The notes: generated by a model from the letters alone, not told the origin. A stretch of DNA of 64,000 nt from Mariprofundus ferrinatatus (GCF_002795825.1 NZ_CP018800.1:1612001-1676000); one strand, 5' to 3'; positions 8,501 through 17,370 are shown, counted from the first letter of the stretch. A program made the numbers and translations.

Positions 8501-8572
8501 CTGGTCAAAACCGGCTCCCGCAACCAAATAAATAAAGGGCTCGCAGCTGATCACTGCAGGCCCTTTGTCTTT
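8501..8572 (+). repeat. direct repeat copy 2: degenerate tRNA-fMet 3' end plus terminator
   Basis: This stretch copies the tRNA-fMet T-loop, acceptor 3' strand, CCA and terminator (63 of 72 positions match 6601-6672). The 5' half of the tRNA is absent, so it cannot fold into a tRNA. The terminator hairpin (8534-8566) is nearly intact, with one mismatch relative to copy 1. The nine differences show the duplication is not recent. Confidence 0.88.
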
Positions 8573-8624
8573 TAAGGAAATAAGTCTATTGGCTTAACTT
8601 CTAGCTAGTGCATATTGCTTACAC

Positions 8625-9107
8625 TCACTCAGCAGCAGGCATCACCCTGAAACGATCATGGCAGCTGTTACAGGTGCCGATCATCTGATTCATCTTGTTG
8701 CGCACCGCATTGGCTTTCTCTGAAACGGCAAGCTTCCTGACTTCACCTGCCTGCTGGCTGAGTTGGTAGGCAAGCCTGGAAAACTCCAGCTGTTCCTGAC
8801 GGGTTAACTCCAGGCGCTCACCAATGCCTGTGATGAAATCAGCAGATGATTGCACCGAATTGGCAACATCGAACGCCTCACGGAAATAGCGCTCTTTCTC
8901 CTCTTCACTGTTAAATACCAGTTCTTCGTTCTCTATGGCTTTGGACTTCATATTCTGCATGACTGCCCTGATCACCTGGTCGGATACCGCATGCGTATCG
9001 GCATCACCCATATTCTTCAACTCCGCCTTGGGCGCGGGCTCGGAAGCACATGCCGCCATCAGACAGCCAGCAAACAGAATCACTGTTGTTGCCACAAGTT
9101 TTCGCAT
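8625..9107 (-). CDS. cytochrome c'-like lipoprotein, single haem
   Basis: A 160-residue exported protein. The signal peptide ends in a lipobox-like LMAAC (C20) or LFAGC (C15), predicting attachment to a membrane facing the periplasm. The body is mainly helical and charged. A single haem-binding motif CNSCH lies close to the C-terminus, the position typical of class II cytochromes (c', c-556). This suggests a four-helix-bundle electron carrier or gas-binding cytochrome; the family is inferred from motif position and helicity. A strong GGAGGAGGAG site precedes the ATG. It sits just outside the second tRNA-derived repeat and is followed by no obvious partner. Confidence 0.75.
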   Translation of the reverse strand: MRKLVATTVILFAGCLMAACASEPAPKAELKNMGDADTHAVSDQVIRAVMQNMKSKAIENEELVFNSEEEKERYFREAFDVANSVQSSADFITGIGERLELTRQEQLEFSRLAYQLSQQAGEVRKLAVSEKANAVRNKMNQMIGTCNSCHDRFRVMPAAE

Positions 9108-9172
9108 CGCTCTCCTCCTCCATCACTGGTCAGCTGGAAACCATCCGCTCTTCCATCCAGATCCCATGAGTT

Positions 9173-9385
9173 TCACATCTCGCTTTGGCATCGCCCCTCA
9201 CCATAAATGTGGCAGATCATCTTTTCTGCCTCCAGCCAATCATATAACCGGTGATCACCCTCAAAGCCCCGCTTCTCGGCAAGGAAGTAGGCCGCAACCT
9301 CAATCATTTCATGTAACTCCTCGACAGACCTCTTCTCGAGTGCAGCCGAACAGTTACGCAGGAAAAACGGGCTCGGTATGGGCAT
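9173..9385 (-). CDS. small DUF2934-like protein
   Basis: A 70-residue protein. Residues about 25-55 (EMIEVAAYFLAEKRGF...HRLYDWLEAEKMI) match the short DUF2934 motif, an IA..AY..WE.RG....DWL.AE pattern of unknown function. A clear GGAGGAGAAG ribosome binding site touches the ATG at 9385, which supports a real gene despite its size. A TATAAT-like -10 on the same strand lies about 65 bases upstream. It is in the same direction as the cytochrome lipoprotein gene downstream, with a gap of about 65 bases. Confidence 0.65.
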   Translation of the reverse strand: MPIPSPFFLRNCSAALEKRSVEELHEMIEVAAYFLAEKRGFEGDHRLYDWLEAEKMICHIYGEGRCQSEM

Positions 9386-9502
9386 CTTCTCCTCCAGCCT
9401 GATCTGGTGTTAAACTGAACGTCCCGATACTGCGTTCAAATTACAGATTCATTATAGCAGAGAATTTCAAATACTGTGGCGCAGAAAACAATGGAGCCCA
9501 TA

Positions 9503-10714
9503 TTACTCAGAGCCGTGAACGGTTGCCTCGTAGCCTTCGGCAACCAACAGTTCGAGCAGCTCATCCAGATGGGCTCTGCCGAGCACCTGCAGCAGAAATT
9601 CGGCCCGCACCTGGCGAATGGACAGGTGGGTAAAATCGCGCTGGTGATAGACCTGAACAATATTGGCATTCTCTCTGCCGAACAGTGCTGTAATTCTGGC
9701 AAGTGCATCCGGTTCATCAGGAATATCGACGGAAATCCGTACCAGAGAGCCTGAGCGCACCAGTCCCCGCTGGATGACGGAAGAGAGGGTAAACATGTCG
9801 ATATTGCCGCCTGAGAGAATCAGCCCGACACGTCTGCCCTGAAACCTGTTTTTATGCGCCAGCACTGCTGCCAGCCCCGCTGCTCCAGCCCCCTCGACAA
9901 CACTCTTCTCGACCTCGAGCAGCATCTCAACCGCCGCTTCGATCAGATCCTCATCCACCAGCAGAATCTCATCCACCAGCTCACGAACAATCGGAAGTGT
10001 ATGCCTTCCCGGAGTTTTTACGGCAATACCTTCAGCGATTGTACGGCTACCGCACTCAACAGGGTTACCCGCCAGCGCCTGCTTCATGGCGGGGAAGCGC
10101 TCTGTCTGCACACCGATAATCCTGATTTCCGGATTGATTGCTTTAGCAGCGACTGCAACTCCTGATATCAACCCGCCTCCACCTATCGGCACAACCAGCA
10201 TTTCAAGATCTGGAAATGATTCAAGCATCTCAACAGCAACCGTTCCCTGTCCCGCCATAATCTTCAAATCATCATAGGGGTGGATCATGGTGAGCCCCGA
10301 CTCGGCGGCCATTTCCTCGGCCCGCTGACGCGCCTCCTTCAAACCGTCACCGAAGAGGATCACATCGGCACCGAAGGCGCGGGTGTTCTTCACCTTGAGG
10401 TGTGGCGTATGGGCAGGCATCACGATCGTGGCGGGAATACCGAGCCTGCTGGCATGGTAGGCTACGGCCTGTGCATGGTTGCCAGCACTCATGGCAATGA
10501 CACCCTGCTGCTTTTCGGACTCACTGAGCGAAAGCAGTTTCACCAGCGCACCACGATCCTTGAACGATGCGGTGAACTGGTGATTCTCGAACTTCAGCAC
10601 AATATCGGCAGCACATCTCTTGGAAAGCAGTCGGGAACGGGTGCATGGGGTGTCAACCGTAACGCCTTGAATAAGCTCTGCCGCCTCTCTGATATCCGCT
10701 ATCGATATGGTCAT
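9503..10714 (-). CDS. ilvA: threonine dehydratase (biosynthetic-type with ACT domain)
   Basis: A 403-residue PLP enzyme that deaminates threonine to 2-oxobutyrate, the first step toward isoleucine. The PLP lysine is in FTASFKDRGA (about K52). The phosphate-cradle loop is VPIGGGGLISG, and SGGN occurs near residue 310. The C-terminus carries one ACT-like regulatory domain (DIPDEPDALARITALFGRENANIVQV). At about 400 residues it matches the shorter single-ACT class rather than the two-ACT E. coli IlvA. The start is set at 10714 because GGAGGG stands just upstream; a longer frame to 10777 lacks a site. It is transcribed away from the amino-acid dehydrogenase/2-oxoacid oxidoreductase operon. Confidence 0.93.
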   Translation of the reverse strand: MTISIADIREAAELIQGVTVDTPCTRSRLLSKRCAADIVLKFENHQFTASFKDRGALVKLLSLSESEKQQGVIAMSAGNHAQAVAYHASRLGIPATIVMPAHTPHLKVKNTRAFGADVILFGDGLKEARQRAEEMAAESGLTMIHPYDDLKIMAGQGTVAVEMLESFPDLEMLVVPIGGGGLISGVAVAAKAINPEIRIIGVQTERFPAMKQALAGNPVECGSRTIAEGIAVKTPGRHTLPIVRELVDEILLVDEDLIEAAVEMLLEVEKSVVEGAGAAGLAAVLAHKNRFQGRRVGLILSGGNIDMFTLSSVIQRGLVRSGSLVRISVDIPDEPDALARITALFGRENANIVQVYHQRDFTHLSIRQVRAEFLLQVLGRAHLDELLELLVAEGYEATVHGSE

Positions 10715-10752
10715 AGATATACCCCTCCCTCCGCACAAAGATGTCGAAGGTA

Positions 10753-10761
10753 TGCTATTAT
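10753..10761 (+). promoter_or_regulatory. possible extended -10 promoter of the 2-oxoacid operon
   Basis: The intergenic region between ilvA and the dehydrogenase gene holds TGCTATTAT at 10753-10761, an extended -10 element. It lies about 50 bases upstream of the ATG at 10814. No convincing -35 is visible, so an activator may be needed. Confidence 0.4.
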
Positions 10762-10813
10762 TAGTAATGAAAGCCATGCTGTTAAGTCATTTCATCGACT
10801 GAGAGGCGAATCT

Positions 10814-11947
10814 ATGAAGGAACTGTTCAAACTGGGTGATGACCTTGGCCCCGCCAAAATCATCCATGTCTATGAACCATTGCTCGGACTGAAGGGTATT
10901 CTGGTAGTCGACAATGTCGCCGCCGGCCCTTCAATCGGTGGCGTACGCATGGCCAGGGATGTCACCATCCAAGAGTGTGTCCGCCTTGCCCGTGCCATGA
11001 CCATGAAAAACGCCGCCGCCGGACTCCCCCACGGCGGCGGCAAGGCCGTTTTGGTGGGCGACCCCAAGATGCCGAAAAAGAGAAAAGAGAAACTGCTGCG
11101 CGCCATGGCCAGTTCGTTGCGTTATGAAGAGGATTACATCTTCGCGCCCGACATGGGCACCGATGAGGAGTGCATGGCCTGGGTGCGCGATGAGATCGGG
11201 CGTGTGGTCGGTCTGCCGCGTGAGCTTGGCGGCATCCCGCTTGACCAGATCGGGGCCACAGGCTGGGGGCTGAGCCATGCCACCGATGTGGCACTCAACT
11301 ACTGCGCCTTCAATATTGAGGATGCCCGCGTGGTGATTCAGGGCTTTGGTGCTGTCGGCAGACATGCCGCCCGCTATCTGGCTGAGAAAGGTGCCCGCAT
11401 TGTTGCCGTTGCCGATTCCCACGGTGCTGTCAGTAACAGGCAGGGACTCGATCTGGATGGCCTGCTTGAACTGAAAAAGGCAGGTCACTCTGTTTCCGAA
11501 TATATCGGCGGGGAATCGCTTGGCCGCGATGATGTGATCGATATCGAGTGCGATATCTGGATTCCGGCAGCCCGTCCCGATGTCATCAATTCCGACAATG
11601 TCGAACGGCTAAACACAAAGCTGATGGTACAGGGTGCCAATATCCCGGTTACCACTGATGCTGAGCGCCGGCTGCACGAAAAAGGTGTTCTGATCGTTCC
11701 CGACTTCATCGCCAACGCAGGGGGCGTGATCTGTGCCGCGATGGAGTACCGCGGTGCAAGCGAGTCGGTGGTGTTCGCTGCAATCGAGGAGAAAGTACGC
11801 CGCAATACAGAACAGGTACTGGAGGCTGCACGTGCTCAGAAGATCCTGCCCCGGCAGGCGGCTGTGGAACTGGCACTTAAGCGCATTCACAAGGTGATGG
11901 GCTTCCGCCGTTATAACACATTCTCCAGTGCGCCTGGATTCATCTAG
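10814..11947 (+). CDS. Glu/Leu/Phe/Val dehydrogenase
   Basis: A 377-residue amino-acid dehydrogenase catalysing reversible oxidative deamination of an L-amino acid to its 2-oxoacid with NAD(P)+. The catalytic region shows GPSIGGVRMA, the lysines of MTMKNAAAGLPHGGGKA (K65 and K77) and FAPDMGT. The Rossmann domain shows VIQGFGAVGRHAARYL (about 171-187). Its length and the MKNA.AGLPHGGGK motif fit leucine/valine dehydrogenases better than hexameric glutamate dehydrogenases, which are longer; the substrate is therefore inferred. GAGAGGCG precedes ATG 10814. The stop lies eight bases before the next gene, so it leads a tight operon that handles 2-oxoacids. Confidence 0.9.
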   Translation: MKELFKLGDDLGPAKIIHVYEPLLGLKGILVVDNVAAGPSIGGVRMARDVTIQECVRLARAMTMKNAAAGLPHGGGKAVLVGDPKMPKKRKEKLLRAMASSLRYEEDYIFAPDMGTDEECMAWVRDEIGRVVGLPRELGGIPLDQIGATGWGLSHATDVALNYCAFNIEDARVVIQGFGAVGRHAARYLAEKGARIVAVADSHGAVSNRQGLDLDGLLELKKAGHSVSEYIGGESLGRDDVIDIECDIWIPAARPDVINSDNVERLNTKLMVQGANIPVTTDAERRLHEKGVLIVPDFIANAGGVICAAMEYRGASESVVFAAIEEKVRRNTEQVLEAARAQKILPRQAAVELALKRIHKVMGFRRYNTFSSAPGFI

Positions 11948-11955
11948 AGCAGCCC

Positions 11956-12891
11956 GTGTTGCGCATCCGTTTCCATGGCAGGGGTGGTCAGGGAATAAAA
12001 ACGGCAAGCCGTATCCTCGGCACCGCCCTCTTCAATGCCGGATTCGAGGTTCAGGATGCCCAACGTTACGGCGCCGAGAGACGCGGAGCACCGATCTTCG
12101 CCTATGTGCGTGCAGACAAAGAACCGATCTATGAGCGTGGCATCATATCCCGCCCCGATCTCGTTGCCGTAGCTGATGACTCCCTTATCGGCATGCCTGC
12201 AGCAGGTATCCTGCAGGGCATTGACAGCCACACGGTGTTGCTGATCTACAGCAGTATCGATGCAGAAACCTGGGGAAAAAGACTGAATCTGGAGAGCACC
12301 ATCATTGTCATCGCGGCAGGCGAAAGTGAAGCCGATCGCAGTGCACTACCCTATCTCGGCACCATCTGCGCGGCCGCTGCCGCACAGCTGACCGGGCTGA
12401 TCTCCAAAGACGGGTTGGATAGAGCGATCAGGCAGGAACTTGAAGATATGGCTTCTGAGACCATCAAGAAAAACCTTCACAACGCATTTGAAAGCTATAA
12501 ACAGGTATCCCGCTACCATGGCATTGTCTCAGGCAGTGACGATGTGGCATTCGCCAGTTACAAAGCTCCGGCATGGGTCGATATGCCGTTCGAAGCGGCG
12601 CGTATCTCGGCCCCCGCCATACATGCAGGCGCCACCAGCGTACTGGTCAATACCGGACTGTGGCGGACGATGCGTCCGATGATCGATCCGGAGCAGTGCA
12701 AGCGCTGCTGGTGGATCTGCAGCAGCTTCTGTCCCGACGGAGTCATCAACGTCTCCGAACTTGGAGAGCCGCAGATCGATTATGACCACTGCAAGGGCTG
12801 TCTTGTCTGCCTTGCCCAGTGCCCCTCTCATGCCATTTCGGCGATTGCGGAATCGACGGCCAAATCGAAACCGGAGGAAGAGAAATCGTGA
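11956..12891 (+). CDS. 2-oxoacid:ferredoxin oxidoreductase, fused gamma-delta subunit
   Basis: A 311-residue fusion. Residues 1 to about 190 are the gamma domain (RIRFHGRGGQGIKTASRILG, AQRYGAERRGAPIFA), and the C-terminal 60 residues are a delta-type ferredoxin. The first cluster motif is CKRCWWICSSFCP (spacing C-x2-C-x3-C-x3-C), and the second is CKGCLVCLAQCP (standard spacing). Together with the alpha and beta subunits it oxidises a 2-oxoacid plus CoA to acyl-CoA and CO2, reducing ferredoxin, or runs in reverse as a carboxylase. The start is GTG at 11956 with only a weak site; TTG at 11959 is possible. The stop overlaps the alpha-subunit start. Confidence 0.9.
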   Translation: MLRIRFHGRGGQGIKTASRILGTALFNAGFEVQDAQRYGAERRGAPIFAYVRADKEPIYERGIISRPDLVAVADDSLIGMPAAGILQGIDSHTVLLIYSSIDAETWGKRLNLESTIIVIAAGESEADRSALPYLGTICAAAAAQLTGLISKDGLDRAIRQELEDMASETIKKNLHNAFESYKQVSRYHGIVSGSDDVAFASYKAPAWVDMPFEAARISAPAIHAGATSVLVNTGLWRTMRPMIDPEQCKRCWWICSSFCPDGVINVSELGEPQIDYDHCKGCLVCLAQCPSHAISAIAESTAKSKPEEEKS

Positions 12892-14129
12892 AGCGAACCC
12901 TGCTGACCGGCAACGGAGCTGCCGCCTGGGGCGCAAGGCTGGCGCGAGCCGCTTACATCCCGGCCTTCCCGATCACACCGCAGACCGAGATTATCGAAAC
13001 CCTTTCCGACTGGATCGACCATGGCGCCATGCCTGGCCGACTGGTGACTCTCGATTCGGAGCACTCAATGATCACCGCTGCGGGTGCGGCTGCCGCAACC
13101 GGTGTGCGTGTCTTCTCTGCAACCTCGAGTCAGGGGCTGCTCTACGGCATGGAGATGCTCTATACCGTGGCTGGCTGGCGCGCTCCGTTCGTACTGGTCA
13201 ATGTGTCGCGCGGCCTGGCTGCACCCATCACCCTCGAGCCTGATCACAACGACATCATGGCGGCAAGGGATTGTGGTTTTCTGCAGATTCACTGCGCCAC
13301 CTGCCAGGAGGTGCTCGATGCGGTACTGATTGCCTACCGCCTGGGCGAATCGAGCCAGGTGCGGTTGCCGGTGATCGTCAACCTTGATGGCTTCTACCTC
13401 TCCTTCACCCGCGAACCGGTGGAGATTCCCGATCCTGATGCGGCAGCCGCCTTTGTCGGCGATTATGATGCTGAAAATGTACGTTTCCGTGCAAGTGCCC
13501 CCACCAGCCAGGCGATGGCCGTGCTCGGGGGCTCCCCCTACTCCTACTTCCGCTACGAAACGCATCTGGCCGCCATGCAGGCAGTGCAGGGCTTTGAAGA
13601 GATCGCGGCCGAATTCAATACACTTTTCGGGCGGGATTACCCTGCCGTGGAAGCATACAGGACAGAGGATGCAGACATGGCCTTTGTAATGATCGGCTGC
13701 TTTGCCACCAAAGCGAAAGCTGCGGTCGACCGTCTGCGCGAGGCTGGGTGGAAGATCGGCCTGCTTCGTCCCCGCCTGCTTCGTCCCTATCCGGCTGAGG
13801 CAATCCGATCGCTGCTGCGCGGCAAACAGGGCGTGGCGGTGATCGATCAGAATATTTCAATGGGAAGCGGCGGCGTCCTCTATAGCGAACTTACATCCGC
13901 GCTCTACGGTCGACCCGACATGCCCCCTGTCGTAGCCAGCTTTATCGGAGGACTTGGCGGGCGCGACATCAGCAGCGAGGAGTTTTTCGAGATTGCCACC
14001 ATACTGAAGAGTGCAGTCGACTCGGGCGTAACACCACCGCCACGCCTGCTCTACAGTGAGGATGAGTTAAAACAGATCGAAAAGCTGCAGACGATCGCCC
14101 ATGTCGAGCGCACAGGAGGTAACCATTGA
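12888..14129 (+). CDS. 2-oxoacid:ferredoxin oxidoreductase, alpha subunit
   Basis: A 413-residue alpha subunit with the family start GNGAAAWGARLARAAYIPAF and PITPQTEIIE. It carries the SEHSMITAAGAAAATG region that contributes to the thiamine-diphosphate active site. GTG 12888 is chosen because it overlaps the previous stop (GTGA) behind GGAGGAAG; a longer in-frame extension to 12819 would overlap the gamma-delta gene. Substrate range (pyruvate, 2-oxobutyrate or branched-chain 2-oxoacids) cannot be read from the sequence. The neighbouring amino-acid dehydrogenase and acyl-CoA synthetase favour amino-acid-derived 2-oxoacids. Confidence 0.92.
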   Translation: MKRTLLTGNGAAAWGARLARAAYIPAFPITPQTEIIETLSDWIDHGAMPGRLVTLDSEHSMITAAGAAAATGVRVFSATSSQGLLYGMEMLYTVAGWRAPFVLVNVSRGLAAPITLEPDHNDIMAARDCGFLQIHCATCQEVLDAVLIAYRLGESSQVRLPVIVNLDGFYLSFTREPVEIPDPDAAAAFVGDYDAENVRFRASAPTSQAMAVLGGSPYSYFRYETHLAAMQAVQGFEEIAAEFNTLFGRDYPAVEAYRTEDADMAFVMIGCFATKAKAAVDRLREAGWKIGLLRPRLLRPYPAEAIRSLLRGKQGVAVIDQNISMGSGGVLYSELTSALYGRPDMPPVVASFIGGLGGRDISSEEFFEIATILKSAVDSGVTPPPRLLYSEDELKQIEKLQTIAHVERTGGNH

Positions 14130-15046
14130 GTGAACAGCGCTTTAAGCGACTGAAAGATATCCCCTCCACCCACCTGTTCGGCAGCGGCACCCCGGCCTGT
14201 GCCGGCTGCGGCGGCCTGGAGGTAATTCACCAGCTCTATGATATCCTCGGTGAGAAGACGGTATTCATCAATGCAGCAGGCTGCATGACCCTGCTTGCCA
14301 TCTACCCCTTCACACCGTTTCGCGGCTCATGGCTCTACACCGCCATGGCCAGCGCGCCTGCCGGCGCACAGGGGGTTCGCGATGCGCTCGACATCCTGTT
14401 AGAGCAGGGACGCATGGAGAAAAGTGATGACCTCACCACAGTGGTACTGACCGGTGATGGCAGCGCCTACGGCATGGGCCTCTCCGCCACCTCGGGCGCC
14501 ATCGAACGCGGGCTGGATTTCATCTACCTCTGCTACGATAACGAGGGTTACGGCAATACTGGCCAGCAGTATTCAGAGGCGACGCCACATGGTGCCAGAA
14601 CCTCCACAAGCACCGGCCCTCGCGGTTACCCTGGTTACAAGAAGTCGATCTTCGACATCTGGATTGCAGGTCGTCCGGCCTATGCCGCAACAGTGATCGG
14701 GGCTGAGCCTCTCGACCTGGCACGCAAGGTCGAGAGGGCAACGCAACTGAAGGGGCCGAAACTGATTACTGCCCTCTCCCCCTGTCCGACCGGATGGGGA
14801 TTTGATCCGCAGGAGAGTGTGGAGATCGGTGAACTGGCTGTTAAAACAGGTATCTGGCCACTGAAGGAGTATGTCGATGGCAAAGTCGTACATACCAAGG
14901 TAGTGCGCAAACGTCTGCCGGTAGAGGCGTATCTGGAACGGCAGACGCGCTTTGCTCACCTCTTCCGCCCCAGCCGCAACGAGAAGCTGCTTGCAGAGAT
15001 CCAGCAGCGTATTGACAGCTACTGGAAGCAGATCGAGACCTCATGA
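14126..15046 (+). CDS. 2-oxoacid:ferredoxin oxidoreductase, beta subunit
   Basis: A 306-residue thiamine-diphosphate-binding beta subunit. The ThDP/Mg motif is visible as LTGDGSAYGMG followed by CYDNEGYGNTGQQ. An N-terminal CAGCGG cysteine pair likely helps ligate an Fe-S cluster, and INAAGCMT supplies a further cysteine. TTG 14126 overlaps the alpha stop and is preceded by a perfect AGGAGGT. The stop overlaps the acyl-CoA synthetase ATG (ATGA). The uninterrupted overlaps mean translational coupling of gamma-delta, alpha, beta and the synthetase. Confidence 0.92.
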   Translation: MSEQRFKRLKDIPSTHLFGSGTPACAGCGGLEVIHQLYDILGEKTVFINAAGCMTLLAIYPFTPFRGSWLYTAMASAPAGAQGVRDALDILLEQGRMEKSDDLTTVVLTGDGSAYGMGLSATSGAIERGLDFIYLCYDNEGYGNTGQQYSEATPHGARTSTSTGPRGYPGYKKSIFDIWIAGRPAYAATVIGAEPLDLARKVERATQLKGPKLITALSPCPTGWGFDPQESVEIGELAVKTGIWPLKEYVDGKVVHTKVVRKRLPVEAYLERQTRFAHLFRPSRNEKLLAEIQQRIDSYWKQIETS

Positions 15047-16737
15047 AGCACAGTTATTTTCACCGCGGCGGCGATATGCCCCTGCTGGGGGTAACAATTC
15101 CGGAACACTTTGCAAGCATTGTTGCCCGCTTTGGTGATCGCGAGGCGGTGGTATCGCTTCCGCAGCAGCGGCGCCTGACCTACACTGAACTGGGCAAAGA
15201 GGTCGACAGGCTGGCGCTCGGCCTGCTCGGCATCGGCATTAGACGGGGGGAGCGTGTCGGCATATGGGCCACCAACAATATCGAGTGGCTGCAACTGCAG
15301 ATGGCCACCGCCCGCATCGGTGCAGTGCTGGTCAACATCAATCCCGCCTACCGTCCGAATGAACTTGCCTACGCCATCGGGCACTCTGAGCTTTCAGCCA
15401 TCTTCACCATTCCATCGTTCAGAAAGAGTGATTACGTATCGATGCTGACAGATCTTATTCCCGAACTGGAGAGGTTGTCTGCAGACGAGTTTGGCTGCGA
15501 AAAATTTCCGAACATGCGGCATGTGGTGCTCTATGATCCGATGAATCCTGAAGCCACACAGCCTCCCTGCACCGGTTTCAGCACATGGCGGAAGGTTCTC
15601 GCCGCCGGAGAGAAAATTGAGCCGGCCCGGCTTGATGAGGCCACCGCGAGTCTCGATATCGATGACGCGATCAACATCCAGTATACCTCAGGCACGACCG
15701 GCTTCCCCAAGGCGGTCGTCCTGAGCCATCACAACATTCTTAACAATGCCTGGTTCTCTGCTCGCGCCATGCATTTCACCGAAGCCGATCGCCTGGCCAT
15801 ACCTGTTCCCTTCTACCACTGCTTCGGCATGGTGCTAGCCAACCTGCTCTGCCTCTCCGTCGGGGCTTGTGCGGTGATCCCGTGCGAACATTTCGATGCT
15901 GAACTTGTGCTCAAAGCCGTTGATCAGGAACGCTGCACAGCACTGCACGGTGTGCCGACAATGTTTATCGCCGAACTGGAGCATCCCGCATTCAGACAGT
16001 TTAACCTGACAAGCCTGAGGACCGGCATCATGGCCGGCGCCCCCTGCCCACCGGTACTGATGCGAAGGGTGATTGAAGAGATGCACTGCAATGAGATCCT
16101 GATCGGCTACGGCCAGACTGAGGCCTCGCCACTAACCCATCTGACCCACCCGGAGGACAGCATTGATCGGCGCACCGAAACAGTAGGCGTTAACCTGCCG
16201 CATCAGGAGGTCAAAGTTATCGATACAGAGAGCGGTGCAATACAGCCGATCGGTGAAGTCGGTGAGATCTGTTTCCGTGGCTACCACATCATGCAGGGCT
16301 ACTACGGCGACCATGAGGCTACGGCTAAAACAATTGATGGTGCAGGGTGGCTGCACTCCGGCGATCTCGGCACGATGGATGCGGATGGCTATCTCCGCAT
16401 CACCGGGCGATTGAAAGAGATGATTATCCGCGGCGGGGAGAACATCTATCCGCGCGAAATCGAGGATGTGATCTTTTCACACCCGAAGGTGGCCGAAGTC
16501 GCCGTATTCGGGGTTCCTGATGACTTCTATGGTGAAGAGGTGGCCGCCTGGGTTGAGCTCCATGCAGGGGAAGTGATGCGCGAGGATGAATTGCGCTGTT
16601 TCTGCCGGGAACAGTTGGCACACTTCAAGGTGCCTCACTATATCCGCTTTGTGGATGCGTTCCCGATCACCGTAACCGGCAAACTGCAGAAGTTCCGCAT
16701 GCGTGAAGCCATGATGGAATCACTTGAACAAAGATGA
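15043..16737 (+). CDS. AMP-forming acyl-CoA synthetase
   Basis: A 564-residue member of the ANL superfamily, joining a carboxylic acid to CoA with ATP hydrolysis to AMP. The P-loop YTSGTTGFPKAV starts near residue 214. Further core motifs are YGQTEASP, GWLHSGDLG and GRLKEMIIRGGENIYPREIE, and the C-terminal catalytic lysine lies in VTGKLQKFRMR. The sequence is of the general medium/short-chain acyl-CoA ligase type; the true substrate is unknown. Because it is translationally coupled to the 2-oxoacid oxidoreductase, it probably interconverts the same acyl group (for example isobutyrate, isovalerate or propionate), either releasing the acyl-CoA product or priming it for reductive carboxylation. 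Confidence 0.9.
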   Translation: MKHSYFHRGGDMPLLGVTIPEHFASIVARFGDREAVVSLPQQRRLTYTELGKEVDRLALGLLGIGIRRGERVGIWATNNIEWLQLQMATARIGAVLVNINPAYRPNELAYAIGHSELSAIFTIPSFRKSDYVSMLTDLIPELERLSADEFGCEKFPNMRHVVLYDPMNPEATQPPCTGFSTWRKVLAAGEKIEPARLDEATASLDIDDAINIQYTSGTTGFPKAVVLSHHNILNNAWFSARAMHFTEADRLAIPVPFYHCFGMVLANLLCLSVGACAVIPCEHFDAELVLKAVDQERCTALHGVPTMFIAELEHPAFRQFNLTSLRTGIMAGAPCPPVLMRRVIEEMHCNEILIGYGQTEASPLTHLTHPEDSIDRRTETVGVNLPHQEVKVIDTESGAIQPIGEVGEICFRGYHIMQGYYGDHEATAKTIDGAGWLHSGDLGTMDADGYLRITGRLKEMIIRGGENIYPREIEDVIFSHPKVAEVAVFGVPDDFYGEEVAAWVELHAGEVMREDELRCFCREQLAHFKVPHYIRFVDAFPITVTGKLQKFRMREAMMESLEQR

Positions 16738-16759
16738 AACGTGGAGGATATTACGTCAT

Positions 16760-17248
16760 ATGAGTGGTAGTCGCCTCATCTCCCGAGCCGTTATCATCGG
16801 TCTTATCCTCTTCACTGCAGGCTGTATTTCACTCGGTGAGAAGTTCAAGCCGGTAGCATTAAGCGATCAGAGCAAGGCGCTGGTGATCCTTTACCGCCCT
16901 GCCGATCTCTGCAACCTGACCGACCCGCTCTATTTCCTGGCCAATGGCGAGGATGTCGCCACGCTCGGCAATAACGCCTACACCCATGTGCAGGCCACAC
17001 CCGGCATGTATGTCATAGAGATCAAGAATATGCTGACCCGTTACACGCAGTTCGACCAGGGTAGAGAGATATTTGAATTCGAAGCGGGTAACACCTACTA
17101 CATCAAGTATCACCGCATCTGCAAGCTGTTCGCACCTGACACCAATTTCGTGGATGCAATTGATCAGGATATTGCACTAAAAGAGCTGTCCAAGATGGGG
17201 TATTCGAAACCGATCATTGAGCTGCTCACCAATCCGAAGCAGTACTAA
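16760..17248 (+). CDS. lipoprotein with DUF2846-like domain
   Basis: A 162-residue protein with a clean lipoprotein signal peptide (hydrophobic core then LFTAGC, lipid cysteine near residue 22). The body resembles DUF2846: KALVILYRPADLC, a TPGMYVIEI turn and FEFEAGNTYYIKYH. The function is unknown. ATG 16760 is chosen because it begins the signal peptide and GGAGGA lies upstream; a longer frame to 16724 would overlap the synthetase. It is the last gene of the operon by position, although its role need not be metabolic. Confidence 0.75.
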   Translation: MSGSRLISRAVIIGLILFTAGCISLGEKFKPVALSDQSKALVILYRPADLCNLTDPLYFLANGEDVATLGNNAYTHVQATPGMYVIEIKNMLTRYTQFDQGREIFEFEAGNTYYIKYHRICKLFAPDTNFVDAIDQDIALKELSKMGYSKPIIELLTNPKQY

Positions 17249-17358
17249 AGCCGCTTAACTGTGCTTCTCCCGCTTCGATTATCCGAGGCAAAAGCAACAG
17301 TTGCCAACTTGATCAGCATAATTTCCATTTTCTCCTATCCACGATGGGAAAAGTGGTC

Positions 17359-17364
17359 TATAAT
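17359..17364 (+). promoter_or_regulatory. -10 box of the putative small RNA
   Basis: A perfect TATAAT stands alone in the intergenic region, about 7 bases before the proposed transcript start at 17371. No consensus -35 is present 16-18 bases upstream (the sequence there is CTATCCA), so the promoter is weak or activator-dependent. Confidence 0.5.
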
Positions 17365-17370
17365 CGTAAC

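Noticed and set aside
10280-10813. N-terminal extension of the amino-acid dehydrogenase frame
   Set aside because: This part is antisense to ilvA and lacks homology; the family start and ribosome binding site are at 10814.
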